A DNA stretch of 11,581 bases from an uncultured Treponema sp. Lineage in GTDB: Bacteria > Spirochaetota > Spirochaetia > Treponematales > Treponemataceae. The position numbers were made by a program, and so were the translations under genes. Shown here piece after piece: positions 1 to 6,993 of the stretch. The notes beneath the pieces are model-generated. The model was not told the origin of the DNA. It saw only the letters and a list, made by a program, of their open reading frames with translations, and searched no databases. Position 1 is the stretch's first letter. Every line of letters starts with the position of its first letter. The DNA lies in NCBI GenBank assembly GCA_937885475.1, contig CAKZZR010000227.1, positions 1 to 11,581 of the forward strand, given 5' to 3'.

Positions 1-98
1 CAGCCACAATCAGAGTGTTTTTGAAAGCCGCAAACTCTCCTTTGCGCTATTTTTTTTACATTATTTTATACGTTCAGAATTATAATGCAGAAGCCCTG
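1..98 (-). repeat. Structured repeat element, copy A (left part outside window)
   Basis: This is the end of a repeat that also occurs at 3659-3876, 6726-6940 and 9684-9940. Read on the minus strand, positions 55 to 1 run from the terminal AAAAAATAGC (46-55 as GCTATTTTTT) through GCAAAGGAGAGTTTG and CTTTCAAAA and then leave the window. Over this stretch it is almost identical to the start of copy D. Outside the core, 61-89 matches the reverse complement of 9693-9721 at 26 of 29 positions, so the family extends beyond the core. The end is placed at about 98 because GCCCTG (93-98) resembles the outer ends of copies B and D. No coding sequence is seen in it. It lies directly upstream of the thioesterase operon. 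Confidence 0.8.
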
Positions 99-137
99 CC
101 TGTAATTGAAACTGTACTTTATTATACTTTCATTTTC

Positions 138-146
138 TGCTATACT
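138..146 (+). promoter_or_regulatory. Extended -10 promoter for the thioesterase-LolA-exporter operon
   Basis: TGC followed by TATACT fits the extended -10 consensus TGnTATAAT. Transcription would start near 153, leaving a leader of about 28 nt that contains a purine-rich GGGGCGGTGA before the ATG at 181. No convincing -35 box is visible, as is common for extended -10 promoters. A perfect TATAAT at 81-86 lies inside the repeat arm and is a second possible -10 for the same operon. Confidence 0.5.
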
Positions 147-180
147 TTTAAATCTACATGTGGATAAAAGGGGCGGTGAA

Positions 181-615
181 ATGGAAAAAGTTCTCTGTTG
201 TGTAGAAAAGGAATTCACTGTTGAATTTTATGATGTGGATTCTATGAACGTCGCGTGGCACGGAAACTATGTGAAGTTCATGGAAGTTGGCCGCTGCGCG
301 CTTTTGGACGCAATCGGCTACGGATATAAGGAAATGGTTCGCGACGGCTATGCGTTTCCTGTGGTAACATTGAACCTTAAGTATATCCGTTCCTTGTATT
401 TCGGCGAGAAAGCGGTCATCAAATCGTATCTTATCGAATATGAGAACCGCCTTAAAATTAAATATGAGATTTTTAACAGCAAGGGCGAGCTTACGACCCG
501 CGCTGAATCTGTGCAAATGGCATTGGATATCGAAAAAAATGAGTCGTGCTTTGTTTGTCCGGAAACTATGATAAAAAAAGTTGAATCTTACATCAAATCA
601 GAAGGTGAAAAATGA
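181..615 (+). CDS. Acyl-CoA/ACP thioesterase, 4HBT (hotdog) family, APE-cluster type
   Basis: This 144-residue protein is a single hotdog domain of the 4-hydroxybenzoyl-CoA thioesterase/YbgC type. The family signature is visible at residues 16-30 (FYDVDSMNVAWHGNY), with Asp20 at the position of the usual catalytic aspartate and His27 following it. The expected role is hydrolysis of an acyl or aryl thioester on CoA or ACP in the cytoplasm, and in APE loci a thioesterase of this kind (apeK by my recollection) accompanies the exporter genes. The frame is open further upstream to a TTG at 106. ATG 181 is preferred because GGGGCGGTGA precedes it and the likely promoter (138-146) lies downstream of 106. 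Its stop overlaps the next start (ATGA, 612-615), so the two genes are probably translationally coupled. The family is clear, but the substrate is not known. Confidence 0.85.
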   Translation: MEKVLCCVEKEFTVEFYDVDSMNVAWHGNYVKFMEVGRCALLDAIGYGYKEMVRDGYAFPVVTLNLKYIRSLYFGEKAVIKSYLIEYENRLKIKYEIFNSKGELTTRAESVQMALDIEKNESCFVCPETMIKKVESYIKSEGEK

Positions 616-1247
616 AAAGACTGATGAAGGCTGTTTTTGCCGCAGTTTGCATGATGAGTTTTTCTTCGTTCGCGCAGGGTGCGGGGCATACCTTTGCTTC
701 CGTGTGCGAAAAGCTTGCCGAGCATCCGAATATGACCGGAAATTTCACGCAGATAAAGACAATTTCTGCGGTTAATCGTTCTCTTAAATCCAGCGGAACC
801 TTTATTTTCAGTCTGGACGGAATCATGTGGAAGACCGAAAAGCCGTTTCCTTCAACTTTGGCAGTAGGAATGACCAGCGTGATTCAGACTATGGCGAACG
901 GAAAGCAGACCGTTATTGACGCGTCATCAAACCAGATTTTTACGAGCATTTCCACAACGCTGAGCGCGGTATTCGGCGGAGATTCTGCAAAAATCGCTGA
1001 GAATTTCAACGTGAGCTTTTCTTCTGCTGGCTCCACATGGAAGGCGGTTCTTACTCCAAAGGACAGCATGGTTGCAAAAATTCTTTCTTCAATACAAATC
1101 GGAGGAAGCGTTTCTTCTTCTTTTGCTGACTTGAACCAAATTGTCATGACGGAAGCCACGAATGACACGATTACATACAATTTCACCGACCAAAAATACC
1201 CAAAGGAACTGACTGATGCTGAAAAAGCTTACTTCATTGCAAAATAA
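612..1247 (+). CDS. LolA-like outer-membrane lipoprotein carrier protein
   Basis: This 211-residue protein begins with a Sec signal peptide: KRLMK, then a hydrophobic stretch to about residue 20, with cleavage likely near residues 21-24. The mature part has LolA-like features, including GNFTQIKTI near residue 42, then SSGTFIFS and a GIMWKTEKPFPS segment where tryptophan and Pro-Phe are typical of this fold. LolA proteins carry acylated cargo across the periplasm in a half-barrel. In APE clusters a LolA-like member (apeL by my recollection) is thought to move the lipid-linked pigment rather than general lipoproteins. The start ATG overlaps the thioesterase stop by 4 bp and AGAAGGTGA is its ribosome binding site. 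The 3' end overlaps the exporter by 32 bp. A housekeeping LolA role cannot be ruled out from sequence, but the context argues against it. Confidence 0.82.
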   Translation: MKRLMKAVFAAVCMMSFSSFAQGAGHTFASVCEKLAEHPNMTGNFTQIKTISAVNRSLKSSGTFIFSLDGIMWKTEKPFPSTLAVGMTSVIQTMANGKQTVIDASSNQIFTSISTTLSAVFGGDSAKIAENFNVSFSSAGSTWKAVLTPKDSMVAKILSSIQIGGSVSSSFADLNQIVMTEATNDTITYNFTDQKYPKELTDAEKAYFIAK

Positions 1248-3609
1248 GACCTTTCTTAAGGTCTGGCTTGCATTTCATGCGGTGATTTTTGCCGCGTTTG
1301 CCGTTGTTTTTTTTACGCGTGGAGTGAATGTTGACGCGGATTTGTTCAACATGCTGCCAAAGCCCGTTATGGGAAAGGCGCTCAACGCCGCAGACGAAAA
1401 ACTGACCGAGGTTACCGGACAGAACGTTTTTATTCTTGTTGCCAACAAAGAATTTGAAACGGCAAAGTCCGTTGCAGAGGAAGTGTATTCCAAGCTGGAG
1501 GGCAGCCCGCGGTTTAAATCCGTGTCCTTGTATCAGGACATGAATTCCTTTGGCGAGATTTTAAAATTCATCAATACATACAAATACAATCTGCTTGATG
1601 ACGCTGCCATTGCGTCCTTGACCGACGGCGGCGCGGAAGAATTTGCGCAGAATGCCCTTGCAACGGCGTTTGGCGGCTTTACCATCACTCCGCTGGAAAA
1701 CTTGCAGACGGATCCGTTCCTGCTTGCTGAGCACGATTTGCAGAATTATCTTACGCAGCTTCAGGATTCTGGAACGAAGATGTCGCTTAAGGACGGCGTG
1801 CTTGCGAGCTGCATACAGCCTCAGGGAATTGAAGGACTTACCGAGCCTATGTGGTACGTCATGATTCGCGGTGTGCTCAGCAAGGAAGGCGCTGCCCTTG
1901 CAAGCAAGACCAATGCCGTCGTTCAGATTCACGAGGTATGCGACCCGCTTGAAAAAGATGGCACTCATTTTGTGTATTCGGGAACGCCATTCCACAGCTA
2001 CAAAAGCTCGTCAAACGCAAGCCGCGAGATTTCCATAATCTCTACGGTGTCTCTTTTGATTGTTCTTATCATTCTTCTTATGATTTTTAAGCGCCCGCAT
2101 CCGATTGTGTTCAGCATAGGCTCTATCTTTTGGTCCACGAGTGTCGCAATCTGCGCAACGCTTGCAATTTTTGGCAAGATGCATGTTCTTACGCTCGTTT
2201 TTGGAACGTCGCTGATTGGTTCCTGCATTGACTACAGCCTGCATTACTTCATCACATGGAAGGGCAACACGGAATGCCATCGCGGCTATCAGGTGCGCAA
2301 TCACCTTATCAAGGGGCTTTCGCTTTCGCTCTTTTCTACGGTGCTGTGCTATTTTATCTTGGTTTTTGCGCCGTTCAATTTGCTCAAGCAGATGGCTGTA
2401 TTCAGCATGAGCGGTATCATAAGCACGTTCCTTACGGTGTTGTGCGTGTATCCGTTCATTCCGGTTCCAAAAACAAAGCGAGACATTCCGCTCCTCAAGT
2501 TTTTTTATACGCCATCATGGTATAACAAGCAGCTGGTTGGACGCATCGTGGTAACGGTCATGTTCGTGCTTTCAATCGGACTTTTGCTTGTGTTCCATAA
2601 GAATTTTAAGATTGAGAACAACCTTGCCCGCCTTTACAAAATGGAAGGCAAAGAATTTCAGTATGAGAAGGAAGCGGCTCAGGTTCTGCAATACAATCCG
2701 AGCGGTTGGTTCATTGTAAGCGGCGACACTGCCGACCAGACATTGCAGAATGAGGAGGTGCTTACCGCAAAACTGCGCGAGATGAACGCCGGCAAGGAAA
2801 AGGGCGGCTTTGTATGCACGAGCGCCTTTGTTCCGTCGGTCGCAAAGCAAAAGCGTTCGCGCGAGGCAGCCGCCAGGCTTTTGCCGCTTGCAGACGAGCA
2901 GTACTCGTATTTGGGCTACGGTACAGAGGAAGCCGCGGCGCTTCGCAGTGCCTTTGCATCTACGGAAGGCGATTTTGCCGTCATTGGCGAAAATATTCCG
3001 GAATACCTGCTTTCTTCGGTAAGCAGCGCTTGGCTTGGCGAAATTGAAGGTAAATATTATTCCGTCGTGCTTCCGGTGAGCGTTCTTGATTACGACGGCT
3101 ACAAGTCGCTCGCAGACAACGAGAATGTGTTCTTCATAAGCAAGGTTCGCGAGATGAATCAGGATTTGGACAAGCTGAGCCATATGATTCTGCGGATGTT
3201 CGTAATCGTATACATCGTTCTGTTCATAGTGCTTAAGTTCTTTTATTCGCTCAAGCAGACGTGCAAGATTGTTTCAGTTCCGCTTTTGATTGTGCTGTGG
3301 ACTTCGGCAATTTTTGCGCTGTGCAACATTCATCTGGAATTCTTCAGCATTACCGGAATGATTTTGGTGTTCGGGCTTGGCTTGGATTATGTAATCTACA
3401 TGCTTGAGAATGAGAAGCGCGGCGATGAGACTGGCAATGCGCGCCTTGAGCCGTTTGCCATTGCGCTTTCGTTCGTTACGACGGCGGTTTCATTCGGGGC
3501 GCTGGCGCTCAGTCAGTTTGTGCCGGTTCATATGATAGGTCTATCCATTTTCATTGGTCTGGTAACCGCGTACGTAAGCACGTTCTTCTATACACGCGCC
3601 CGTTTTTAA
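1216..3609 (+). CDS. MMPL/RND-family exporter (COG4258-like)
   Basis: This 797-residue inner-membrane protein has the two-fold RND/MMPL layout. There is one N-terminal membrane helix (about 13-35), a large periplasmic loop, and a bundle of helices starting near residue 275. A second loop and a second bundle from about 660 to the end follow. Each bundle carries the conserved helix signature: GTSLIGSCIDY with Asp339 in the first half and FGLGLDYVIY with Asp724 in the second. These acidic residues are candidates for proton coupling. COG4258 predicted exporters are regular members of APE loci (apeM by my recollection) and probably lift the acyl-aryl product toward the periplasmic LolA-like carrier encoded just upstream. 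The start at 1216 lies inside the LolA-like gene and is preceded by AAAGGA. The protein ends at a normal stop. No transport substrate can be read from the sequence. Confidence 0.87.
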   Translation: MLKKLTSLQNKTFLKVWLAFHAVIFAAFAVVFFTRGVNVDADLFNMLPKPVMGKALNAADEKLTEVTGQNVFILVANKEFETAKSVAEEVYSKLEGSPRFKSVSLYQDMNSFGEILKFINTYKYNLLDDAAIASLTDGGAEEFAQNALATAFGGFTITPLENLQTDPFLLAEHDLQNYLTQLQDSGTKMSLKDGVLASCIQPQGIEGLTEPMWYVMIRGVLSKEGAALASKTNAVVQIHEVCDPLEKDGTHFVYSGTPFHSYKSSSNASREISIISTVSLLIVLIILLMIFKRPHPIVFSIGSIFWSTSVAICATLAIFGKMHVLTLVFGTSLIGSCIDYSLHYFITWKGNTECHRGYQVRNHLIKGLSLSLFSTVLCYFILVFAPFNLLKQMAVFSMSGIISTFLTVLCVYPFIPVPKTKRDIPLLKFFYTPSWYNKQLVGRIVVTVMFVLSIGLLLVFHKNFKIENNLARLYKMEGKEFQYEKEAAQVLQYNPSGWFIVSGDTADQTLQNEEVLTAKLREMNAGKEKGGFVCTSAFVPSVAKQKRSREAAARLLPLADEQYSYLGYGTEEAAALRSAFASTEGDFAVIGENIPEYLLSSVSSAWLGEIEGKYYSVVLPVSVLDYDGYKSLADNENVFFISKVREMNQDLDKLSHMILRMFVIVYIVLFIVLKFFYSLKQTCKIVSVPLLIVLWTSAIFALCNIHLEFFSITGMILVFGLGLDYVIYMLENEKRGDETGNARLEPFAIALSFVTTAVSFGALALSQFVPVHMIGLSIFIGLVTAYVSTFFYTRARF

Positions 3610-3647
3610 TGCGTGCATGGATGCAGAAGTCTTGTGGATTTTAGTCC

Positions 3648-3658
3648 TTCATTTGACT
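3648..3658. repeat. 11-bp direct repeat flanking element B (candidate target-site duplication)
   Basis: TTCATTTGACT occurs here and again at 3877-3887, immediately outside the two ends of repeat copy B. The sequence just inside both ends is AGGGCAAAC (3659-3667) and its reverse complement (3867-3875), with one extra base (G3876) on the right. The arrangement of direct repeat, inverted repeat, element, inverted repeat, direct repeat is what transposition of a small element leaves behind. The right-hand copy contains the -35 box of the lipoprotein-gene promoter. Confidence 0.6.
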
Positions 3659-3876
3659 AGGGCAAACGTATTATAAAACTCCAGAATTAAAAGGGTGCAA
3701 TTTACCTTTAAAAAATAGCTACCAGTCGAAACTTTGTTTTGCAAAAACGCCGGCTAGCCGGCTTCACGCTGACTTTAGCAAAGGAACTATTGAATTGTCG
3801 CTTTCGCGACAGCTAAAGTCAGAGTGATTTTGAAAACAAATCTTCTCCTTTGCGCTATTTTTTATAGTTTGCCCTG
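3659..3876 (-). repeat. MITE-like structured repeat element, copy B
   Basis: This 218-bp copy fills most of the 312-bp gap between the exporter and lipoprotein genes. It is inverted relative to copies C and D. The core is 3710-3863 with perfect 10-bp ends AAAAAATAGC/GCTATTTTTT. Inside are TTTGTTTT (3733-3740) with AAAACAAA (3833-3840), CAAAA with TTTTG, and an 11-bp stem CTGACTTTAGC (3769-3779) with GCTAAAGTCAG (3812-3822). That stem encloses a hairpin TGTCGC-TTTC-GCGACA (3796-3811). There is also a 14-nt palindrome GCCGGCTAGCCGGC (3749-3762). On the minus strand the hairpin loop reads GAAA. The left arm 3660-3689, reverse-complemented, matches 9909-9938 at 24 of 30 positions, all six differences being transitions. 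The right arm is short (about 13 bp). There is no transposase and no coding content. Confidence 0.8.
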
Positions 3877-3881
3877 TTCAT

Positions 3882-3910
3882 TTGACTTATTGCACGATAA
3901 AATTTACAAT
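3882..3910 (+). promoter_or_regulatory. Promoter for the lipoprotein-KS operon
   Basis: TTGACT (3882-3887) and TACAAT (3905-3910) are separated by 17 bp, a good sigma-70 layout. Transcription would start near 3917, only about 5 nt before the ATG at 3922, and no Shine-Dalgarno sequence is present. The -35 box is part of the right-hand direct repeat that borders element B, so the insertion appears to have duplicated and preserved it. A TATAAT at 3918-3923 overlaps the start codon and has no matching -35. Confidence 0.55.
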
Positions 3911-3921
3911 ACAGAACTATA

Positions 3922-4515
3922 ATGAAGAAACCGCTTTTTTTTGCAGTTATAGTTCTGTTGGGCGCATCTTTTTTTTCGGGCTGCACGAGTACAAAACTTA
4001 TTTCTGAATCTGATTTTTCTCCTATCTACATTACGAATGTAAAAAAATTCTACCTTTTGCCGCCGGACTGCATTGAGTCCGACGTTGAGGTTCAGCAGCT
4101 TCTGACGGCAAATTTTGGCGAAAAGACAATGTCGTTGCTTTCATATCTTCAGGCTGACAAGCAGGGGATTTTTCTTTCTTTGTTCAATGATTTTGGAACC
4201 GGCATGGGAACGCTGAGCTACGACGGCATGAAGGTCAATTTTGACTCGGCGATTTTTCCAAAAAATCTGAAGGCTGAATACATTCTTGCGGACTTGCAGT
4301 TTGCATATTATTCCGTTGCGGAGCTTAAAAAAGCGCTGCATTCCATTCGCATGAAGATTACCGTTGACAAGGGCGACAATCCCGCCTCTTCGGAAGTTCG
4401 CCGCATTTACAACGGTCCCTTCCTTATTGAGGAAGTTATAAAGGAACCGGGCACGATTGTGATTCACAATAAGCTGCGCGGCTATGAGTATACCCTGCAG
4501 GAGGCTTCGGAATGA
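3922..4515 (+). CDS. DUF3261-type outer-envelope lipoprotein
   Basis: This 197-residue protein has a lipoprotein signal peptide: KKP, a hydrophobic stretch, then FFSGC with the probable lipidated Cys21. The lipobox is relaxed, with Phe at -3. The mature part resembles DUF3261 proteins of APE loci (apeN by my recollection): MGTLSYDGMKVNF, then AEYILADLQFAYYSVAEL, and near the C-terminus IVIHNKLRGYEYTLQ. Its biochemical function is unknown. Its steady company with the LolA-like carrier and MMPL exporter suggests a part in placing the product at the outer membrane. It is the first gene of the second transcription unit and its stop overlaps the ketosynthase start (ATGA, 4512-4515). No ribosome binding site is seen before the ATG, consistent with a near-leaderless mRNA. 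Confidence 0.78.
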   Translation: MKKPLFFAVIVLLGASFFSGCTSTKLISESDFSPIYITNVKKFYLLPPDCIESDVEVQQLLTANFGEKTMSLLSYLQADKQGIFLSLFNDFGTGMGTLSYDGMKVNFDSAIFPKNLKAEYILADLQFAYYSVAELKKALHSIRMKITVDKGDNPASSEVRRIYNGPFLIEEVIKEPGTIVIHNKLRGYEYTLQEASE

Positions 4516-5699
4516 GCGGCTCGGTATTCTTGTCTCGTCCGGCGGTTTTGTGCGCGGCGGGAAGTTCTGCGCAGGAATTATGGGCTTCCTGCATAAGTGG
4601 AAATCAGGGCGGCATAAAAAAGGTTCGCGCCCTGAACGGCAAGGAATTTTTTGCCGCGCGCATAGATGATTCCCTGTTGCAGAAAAAGTCCGGCGCGCGC
4701 TATGACATGCGCATAATGCGGATTGAGGAATCATGTCTTGCCCAGCTTGAGGTTCAGATTGAAGCGGCTGTAAAAAAATATGGGGCAGAACGCCTTGGCG
4801 TTTGCGTTGGCTCGTGCGACAACGGTACGGAATTCAGCGTGGCAGGGCACAGCATTTATTTTGAAAGGGGCAGTTTTGCGCCTGACTATTCACTTGAGAT
4901 TCAGGGTGCTGACTACGTTGCGACGTTCATTTCCGAAAAATACGCTCTGAAAGGCCCTGCACTTACATTCAGTACGGCGTGTTCTTCTAGTGCAGGGGCC
5001 GTAATAAAGGCGGCGGAGCTCATCCGTTCCGGCTTGTGCGATGCCGTTATTGCAGGTGGCGTTGACATTGCAAGCGACACGGTTTTGATGGGCTTTGATT
5101 CACTTGAGGCAGTTTCACCGCAGATTACAAATCCGTTCAGCAAGAACAGGCACGGAATAACGCTAGGCGAGGCGGCCGCTTTTTTTGTTCTTTCAAAGGA
5201 TGATGTTGACGGAACTGGAATTGAGCTTTTGGGCTACGGTGAAAGTGCGGATGCCTACCACATGACAAGCCCTGATCCAAGCGGAGACGGTGCCGCCCGC
5301 GCAATGGCACAGGCGCTGCAAAGGAGCGGCTTGAGTCCTGAGCAGATTGATTACCTGAATTTGCACGGAACAGGAACGAAATTCAACGACAGCATGGAAG
5401 CAAAGGCTGTGGCTTCAGTTTTTGGCTCATATAGAATTCCGTGCAGCACTACAAAGCCACTTACCGGGCATACCTTGGGAGCCGCTGGCGCCCTGGAGCT
5501 TGCGGTTTGCTTTGAGGCGCTGGTTCAGAATCACAAAAAAGAAAACGCTTTGCTTCCGGTTCAGGTTTGGGACGGAGTCCAGGACGAGGAGCTTCCTGCC
5601 TTGAATATTACGGACAGGACAAAATCTGTTGATGTGTGCATGAGCAATTCTTTTGCTTTTGGCGGAAGCAATGCCAGTGTTATAATAGGAAGAAGATAA
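4512..5699 (+). CDS. Beta-ketoacyl-ACP synthase (KAS I/II type), APE-cluster type
   Basis: This 395-residue thiolase-fold condensing enzyme has a complete catalytic triad: Cys157 in TACSSS, His285 in LHGTGT, and His320 in GHTLGAAG. The usual glycine-rich C-terminal ending (SFAFGGSNASVIIG) is present. It catalyses Claisen condensation of malonyl-ACP with a growing acyl-ACP. Because the active-site cysteine is intact, it is a true ketosynthase and not a chain-length-factor partner. It fits the KS that follows the DUF3261 gene in APE loci (apeO by my recollection). Translation is probably coupled to the lipoprotein gene through the ATGA overlap. Canonical APE systems have more than one KS-like protein and a ketoreductase. 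Neither a second KS nor a ketoreductase is found in the window. Confidence 0.9.
   Translation: MSGSVFLSRPAVLCAAGSSAQELWASCISGNQGGIKKVRALNGKEFFAARIDDSLLQKKSGARYDMRIMRIEESCLAQLEVQIEAAVKKYGAERLGVCVGSCDNGTEFSVAGHSIYFERGSFAPDYSLEIQGADYVATFISEKYALKGPALTFSTACSSSAGAVIKAAELIRSGLCDAVIAGGVDIASDTVLMGFDSLEAVSPQITNPFSKNRHGITLGEAAAFFVLSKDDVDGTGIELLGYGESADAYHMTSPDPSGDGAARAMAQALQRSGLSPEQIDYLNLHGTGTKFNDSMEAKAVASVFGSYRIPCSTTKPLTGHTLGAAGALELAVCFEALVQNHKKENALLPVQVWDGVQDEELPALNITDRTKSVDVCMSNSFAFGGSNASVIIGRR
5678..5686 (+). promoter_or_regulatory. Possible internal promoter for the dCMP deaminase gene
   Basis: TGT followed by a perfect TATAAT lies in the last codons of the ketosynthase gene. It is followed by AGGAAGAAG and the deaminase ATG at 5704, which would give a leader of about 11 nt. 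There is no good -35 box, only TTTGGC at 5658-5663. The same bases encode the conserved ending of the ketosynthase, so the match could be chance. Confidence 0.35.
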
Positions 5700-5703
5700 T
5701 CGT

Positions 5704-6195
5704 ATGGAAATCACAAAAAAGCGGACGGACTACATTTCTTGGGATGAATATTTTATGGGCGTTGCCATTCTTGCCTCAAAGCGCTCAAAGGACCCGAATA
5801 CGCAGGTTGGGGCATGCATTGTGGATCAGAACAACATAATTCTTTCCACAGGCTACAACGGATTCCCTTATGGCTGCTCTGACGATGTGTACACCTGGAA
5901 CCGCACTGGCGACGACGTTAAATACAGCTATGTTGTTCATGCGGAGCTTAACGCCATTCTGAACGCCCGTGGAAAAGATTTGACCGGTGCAAAAATTTAT
6001 GTGGACTTATTCCCATGCAACGAATGCGCAAAGGCAATCATTCAGTCTGGGTTGAGCGAGGTAATTTATTTGTACGACAAATATGCCGAAGACAAGGCGA
6101 CCATCGCATCAAAAAAGATGCTCACTTCCGCCGGAATAAAAATGACAAAGCTGGAAGTGAAGAACAAAAAAATCGAAATCAGTTTTGAACATTAA
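5704..6195 (+). CDS. dCMP deaminase family protein
   Basis: This 163-residue zinc-dependent deaminase shows the full signature: KRSKDPNTQVGACIV near the N-terminus, GYNGFPYGCSDD, the zinc and catalytic motif HAE (His79, Glu81), and PCNEC (Cys105, Cys108). Family members convert dCMP to dUMP, the substrate for thymidylate synthase, and act in the cytoplasm. It lies 4 bp after the ketosynthase and 26 bp before the dehydratase, so it is cotranscribed with them unless the possible promoter at 5678-5686 is active. A nucleotide enzyme has no obvious step in polyene synthesis. The simplest reading is that it is a housekeeping gene caught in the operon. The sequence looks intact and ordinary for the family. 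Confidence 0.92.
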   Translation: MEITKKRTDYISWDEYFMGVAILASKRSKDPNTQVGACIVDQNNIILSTGYNGFPYGCSDDVYTWNRTGDDVKYSYVVHAELNAILNARGKDLTGAKIYVDLFPCNECAKAIIQSGLSEVIYLYDKYAEDKATIASKKMLTSAGIKMTKLEVKNKKIEISFEH

Positions 6196-6221
6196 ATACA
6201 TCACCACAAAAGGGGAATTAT

Positions 6222-6725
6222 ATGTCGAATGTTGAACCAAAGAATGTTGGTCAGTTTATTGAGCGCGATGAGCTTATAAATTATCTTCCTCACAAGGGAA
6301 AGATGTTCCTGCTTAGCCGCGTGACCCAGCACGACGTTGACAAGCACACCATTACCAGCGAATACGACATCACCGAGGACTGCATTTTCTACGAGGAGGA
6401 ATTCGGCGGAATTCCAACATGGGCAGGCTTTGAGCTTATGGCGCAGGGGGTTTCTGCGCTTACCGGAATCACCAACAAAATCAAGGGGCGCACACCGTTC
6501 CCGGGAATGATTCTGAGCGTCGTTGACTTTAAGGCATCGGTCGGCTTTCTTGCAAAGGGTACGACCTGCCAGATGAAGATTGCCGAGGATTATCGCGACG
6601 AGGAAACGCACACGTACCGCTACCTGTGCAATCTGTATGCCGCAAAGGGCGACGCAGAGCCTGCCGCAAGCGCAAAAATTACCGTCATGGAAACGGAGAA
6701 TATGGGGGCTATGTTCAGCAAATAG
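6222..6725 (+). CDS. 3-hydroxyacyl-ACP dehydratase, hotdog family (COG4706/ApeI-ApeP type)
   Basis: This 167-residue single hotdog-domain protein resembles the dehydratases of APE and related clusters. It has LPHKGKMFLL with His24 near the N-terminus and WAGFELMAQ with Glu71 on the central helix, the expected His/Glu catalytic pair. A GFLAKG segment follows further on. It would dehydrate 3-hydroxyacyl-ACP to the 2-enoyl form. Repeated without enoyl reduction, this gives a conjugated polyene. AGGGG six bases before the ATG is a good ribosome binding site. It ends the second transcription unit. Its last codons (AGC AAA TAG) form the left copy of the direct repeat flanking element C, so the element lies directly against the stop codon. 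Whether it corresponds to apeP or apeI cannot be decided here. Confidence 0.83.
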   Translation: MSNVEPKNVGQFIERDELINYLPHKGKMFLLSRVTQHDVDKHTITSEYDITEDCIFYEEEFGGIPTWAGFELMAQGVSALTGITNKIKGRTPFPGMILSVVDFKASVGFLAKGTTCQMKIAEDYRDEETHTYRYLCNLYAAKGDAEPAASAKITVMETENMGAMFSK

Positions 6726-6940
6726 CACGGAAATCAATTTTATAGGAAGATGCATAAAAAATAGCGCGAAGGAGAAGTTGCAGACTTCAAAAACACCCAT
6801 TTTTGTTGCCGCGTAAGCGGCAAACTTTATAAGTTCCAAGGCAAAAATGCGTGTAGCAAGCTAGCTTGCGATTTTGAAGGATGAACTTCGACTGGAAGCT
6901 ATTTTTTTTAATACCTATACATCAAAAATTGATTTCCATG
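6726..6940 (+). repeat. MITE-like structured repeat element, copy C
   Basis: This 215-bp copy separates the dehydratase from the ACP genes. The outer ends are 16-bp inverted repeats, CACGGAAATCAATTTT (6726-6741) and the complement of 6925-6940, matching at 15 of 16. The core is 6756-6907, ending in AAAAAATAGC/GCTATTTTTT. Nested stems are GAAGTT (6774-6779) with AACTTC (6884-6889), CTTCAAAA (6785-6792) with TTTTGAAG (6872-6879), and CATTTTTG (6798-6805) with CAAAAATG (6842-6849). The last encloses TTGCCGC-GTAA-GCGGCAA (6806-6823). A separate hairpin is GCAAGC/GCTTGC (6856-6869). The GTAA loop is a GNRA tetraloop on this strand. It is in the same orientation as D. No coding content is seen. Confidence 0.85.
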
Positions 6941-6949
6941 AGCAAATAG
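6941..6949. repeat. 9-bp direct repeat flanking element C (candidate target-site duplication)
   Basis: AGCAAATAG here repeats 6717-6725, exactly outside the two 16-bp inverted ends of copy C (the tenth base, C, is also shared). The left copy is the last two codons and stop of the dehydratase gene, so the right copy is a relic of that 3' end with no coding role. Confidence 0.65.
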
Positions 6950-6958
6950 CGAGGTAGG

Positions 6959-6987
6959 TTGCTTTTTTACGCTGTTTGTGATATTCT
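6959..6987 (+). promoter_or_regulatory. Promoter for the ACP pair, placed for a leaderless mRNA
   Basis: TTGCTT (6959-6964), a 17-bp spacer and TATTCT (6982-6987), with TGA just before it as an extended -10 (6979-6981). Exactly 6 nt separate the -10 box from the ATG at 6994, so transcription probably starts at or within a base or two of the start codon. No Shine-Dalgarno sequence is present. Confidence 0.5.
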
Positions 6988-6993
6988 GTGCAA

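Noticed and set aside
106..180. Upstream TTG start for the thioesterase
   Set aside because: The extra 25 residues precede the family's normal N-terminus, and the likely promoter and ribosome binding site both lie downstream of the TTG.
2572..3183. 203-codon minus-strand open frame inside the exporter gene
   Set aside because: It is antisense to the MMPL coding sequence with no motif, and it arises from the codon bias of the real gene.
6201..6839. 212-codon open frame on the minus strand over the dehydratase gene
   Set aside because: It is the antisense of a well-supported hotdog dehydratase and shows no recognisable motif; its start region runs into the repeat element.
6860..6870. Short hairpins in the repeats as simple intrinsic terminators
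   Set aside because: The GC-rich hairpins are not directly followed by T-runs; the T-runs lie at the ends of the whole folded core, so any terminator role would need the complete structure.
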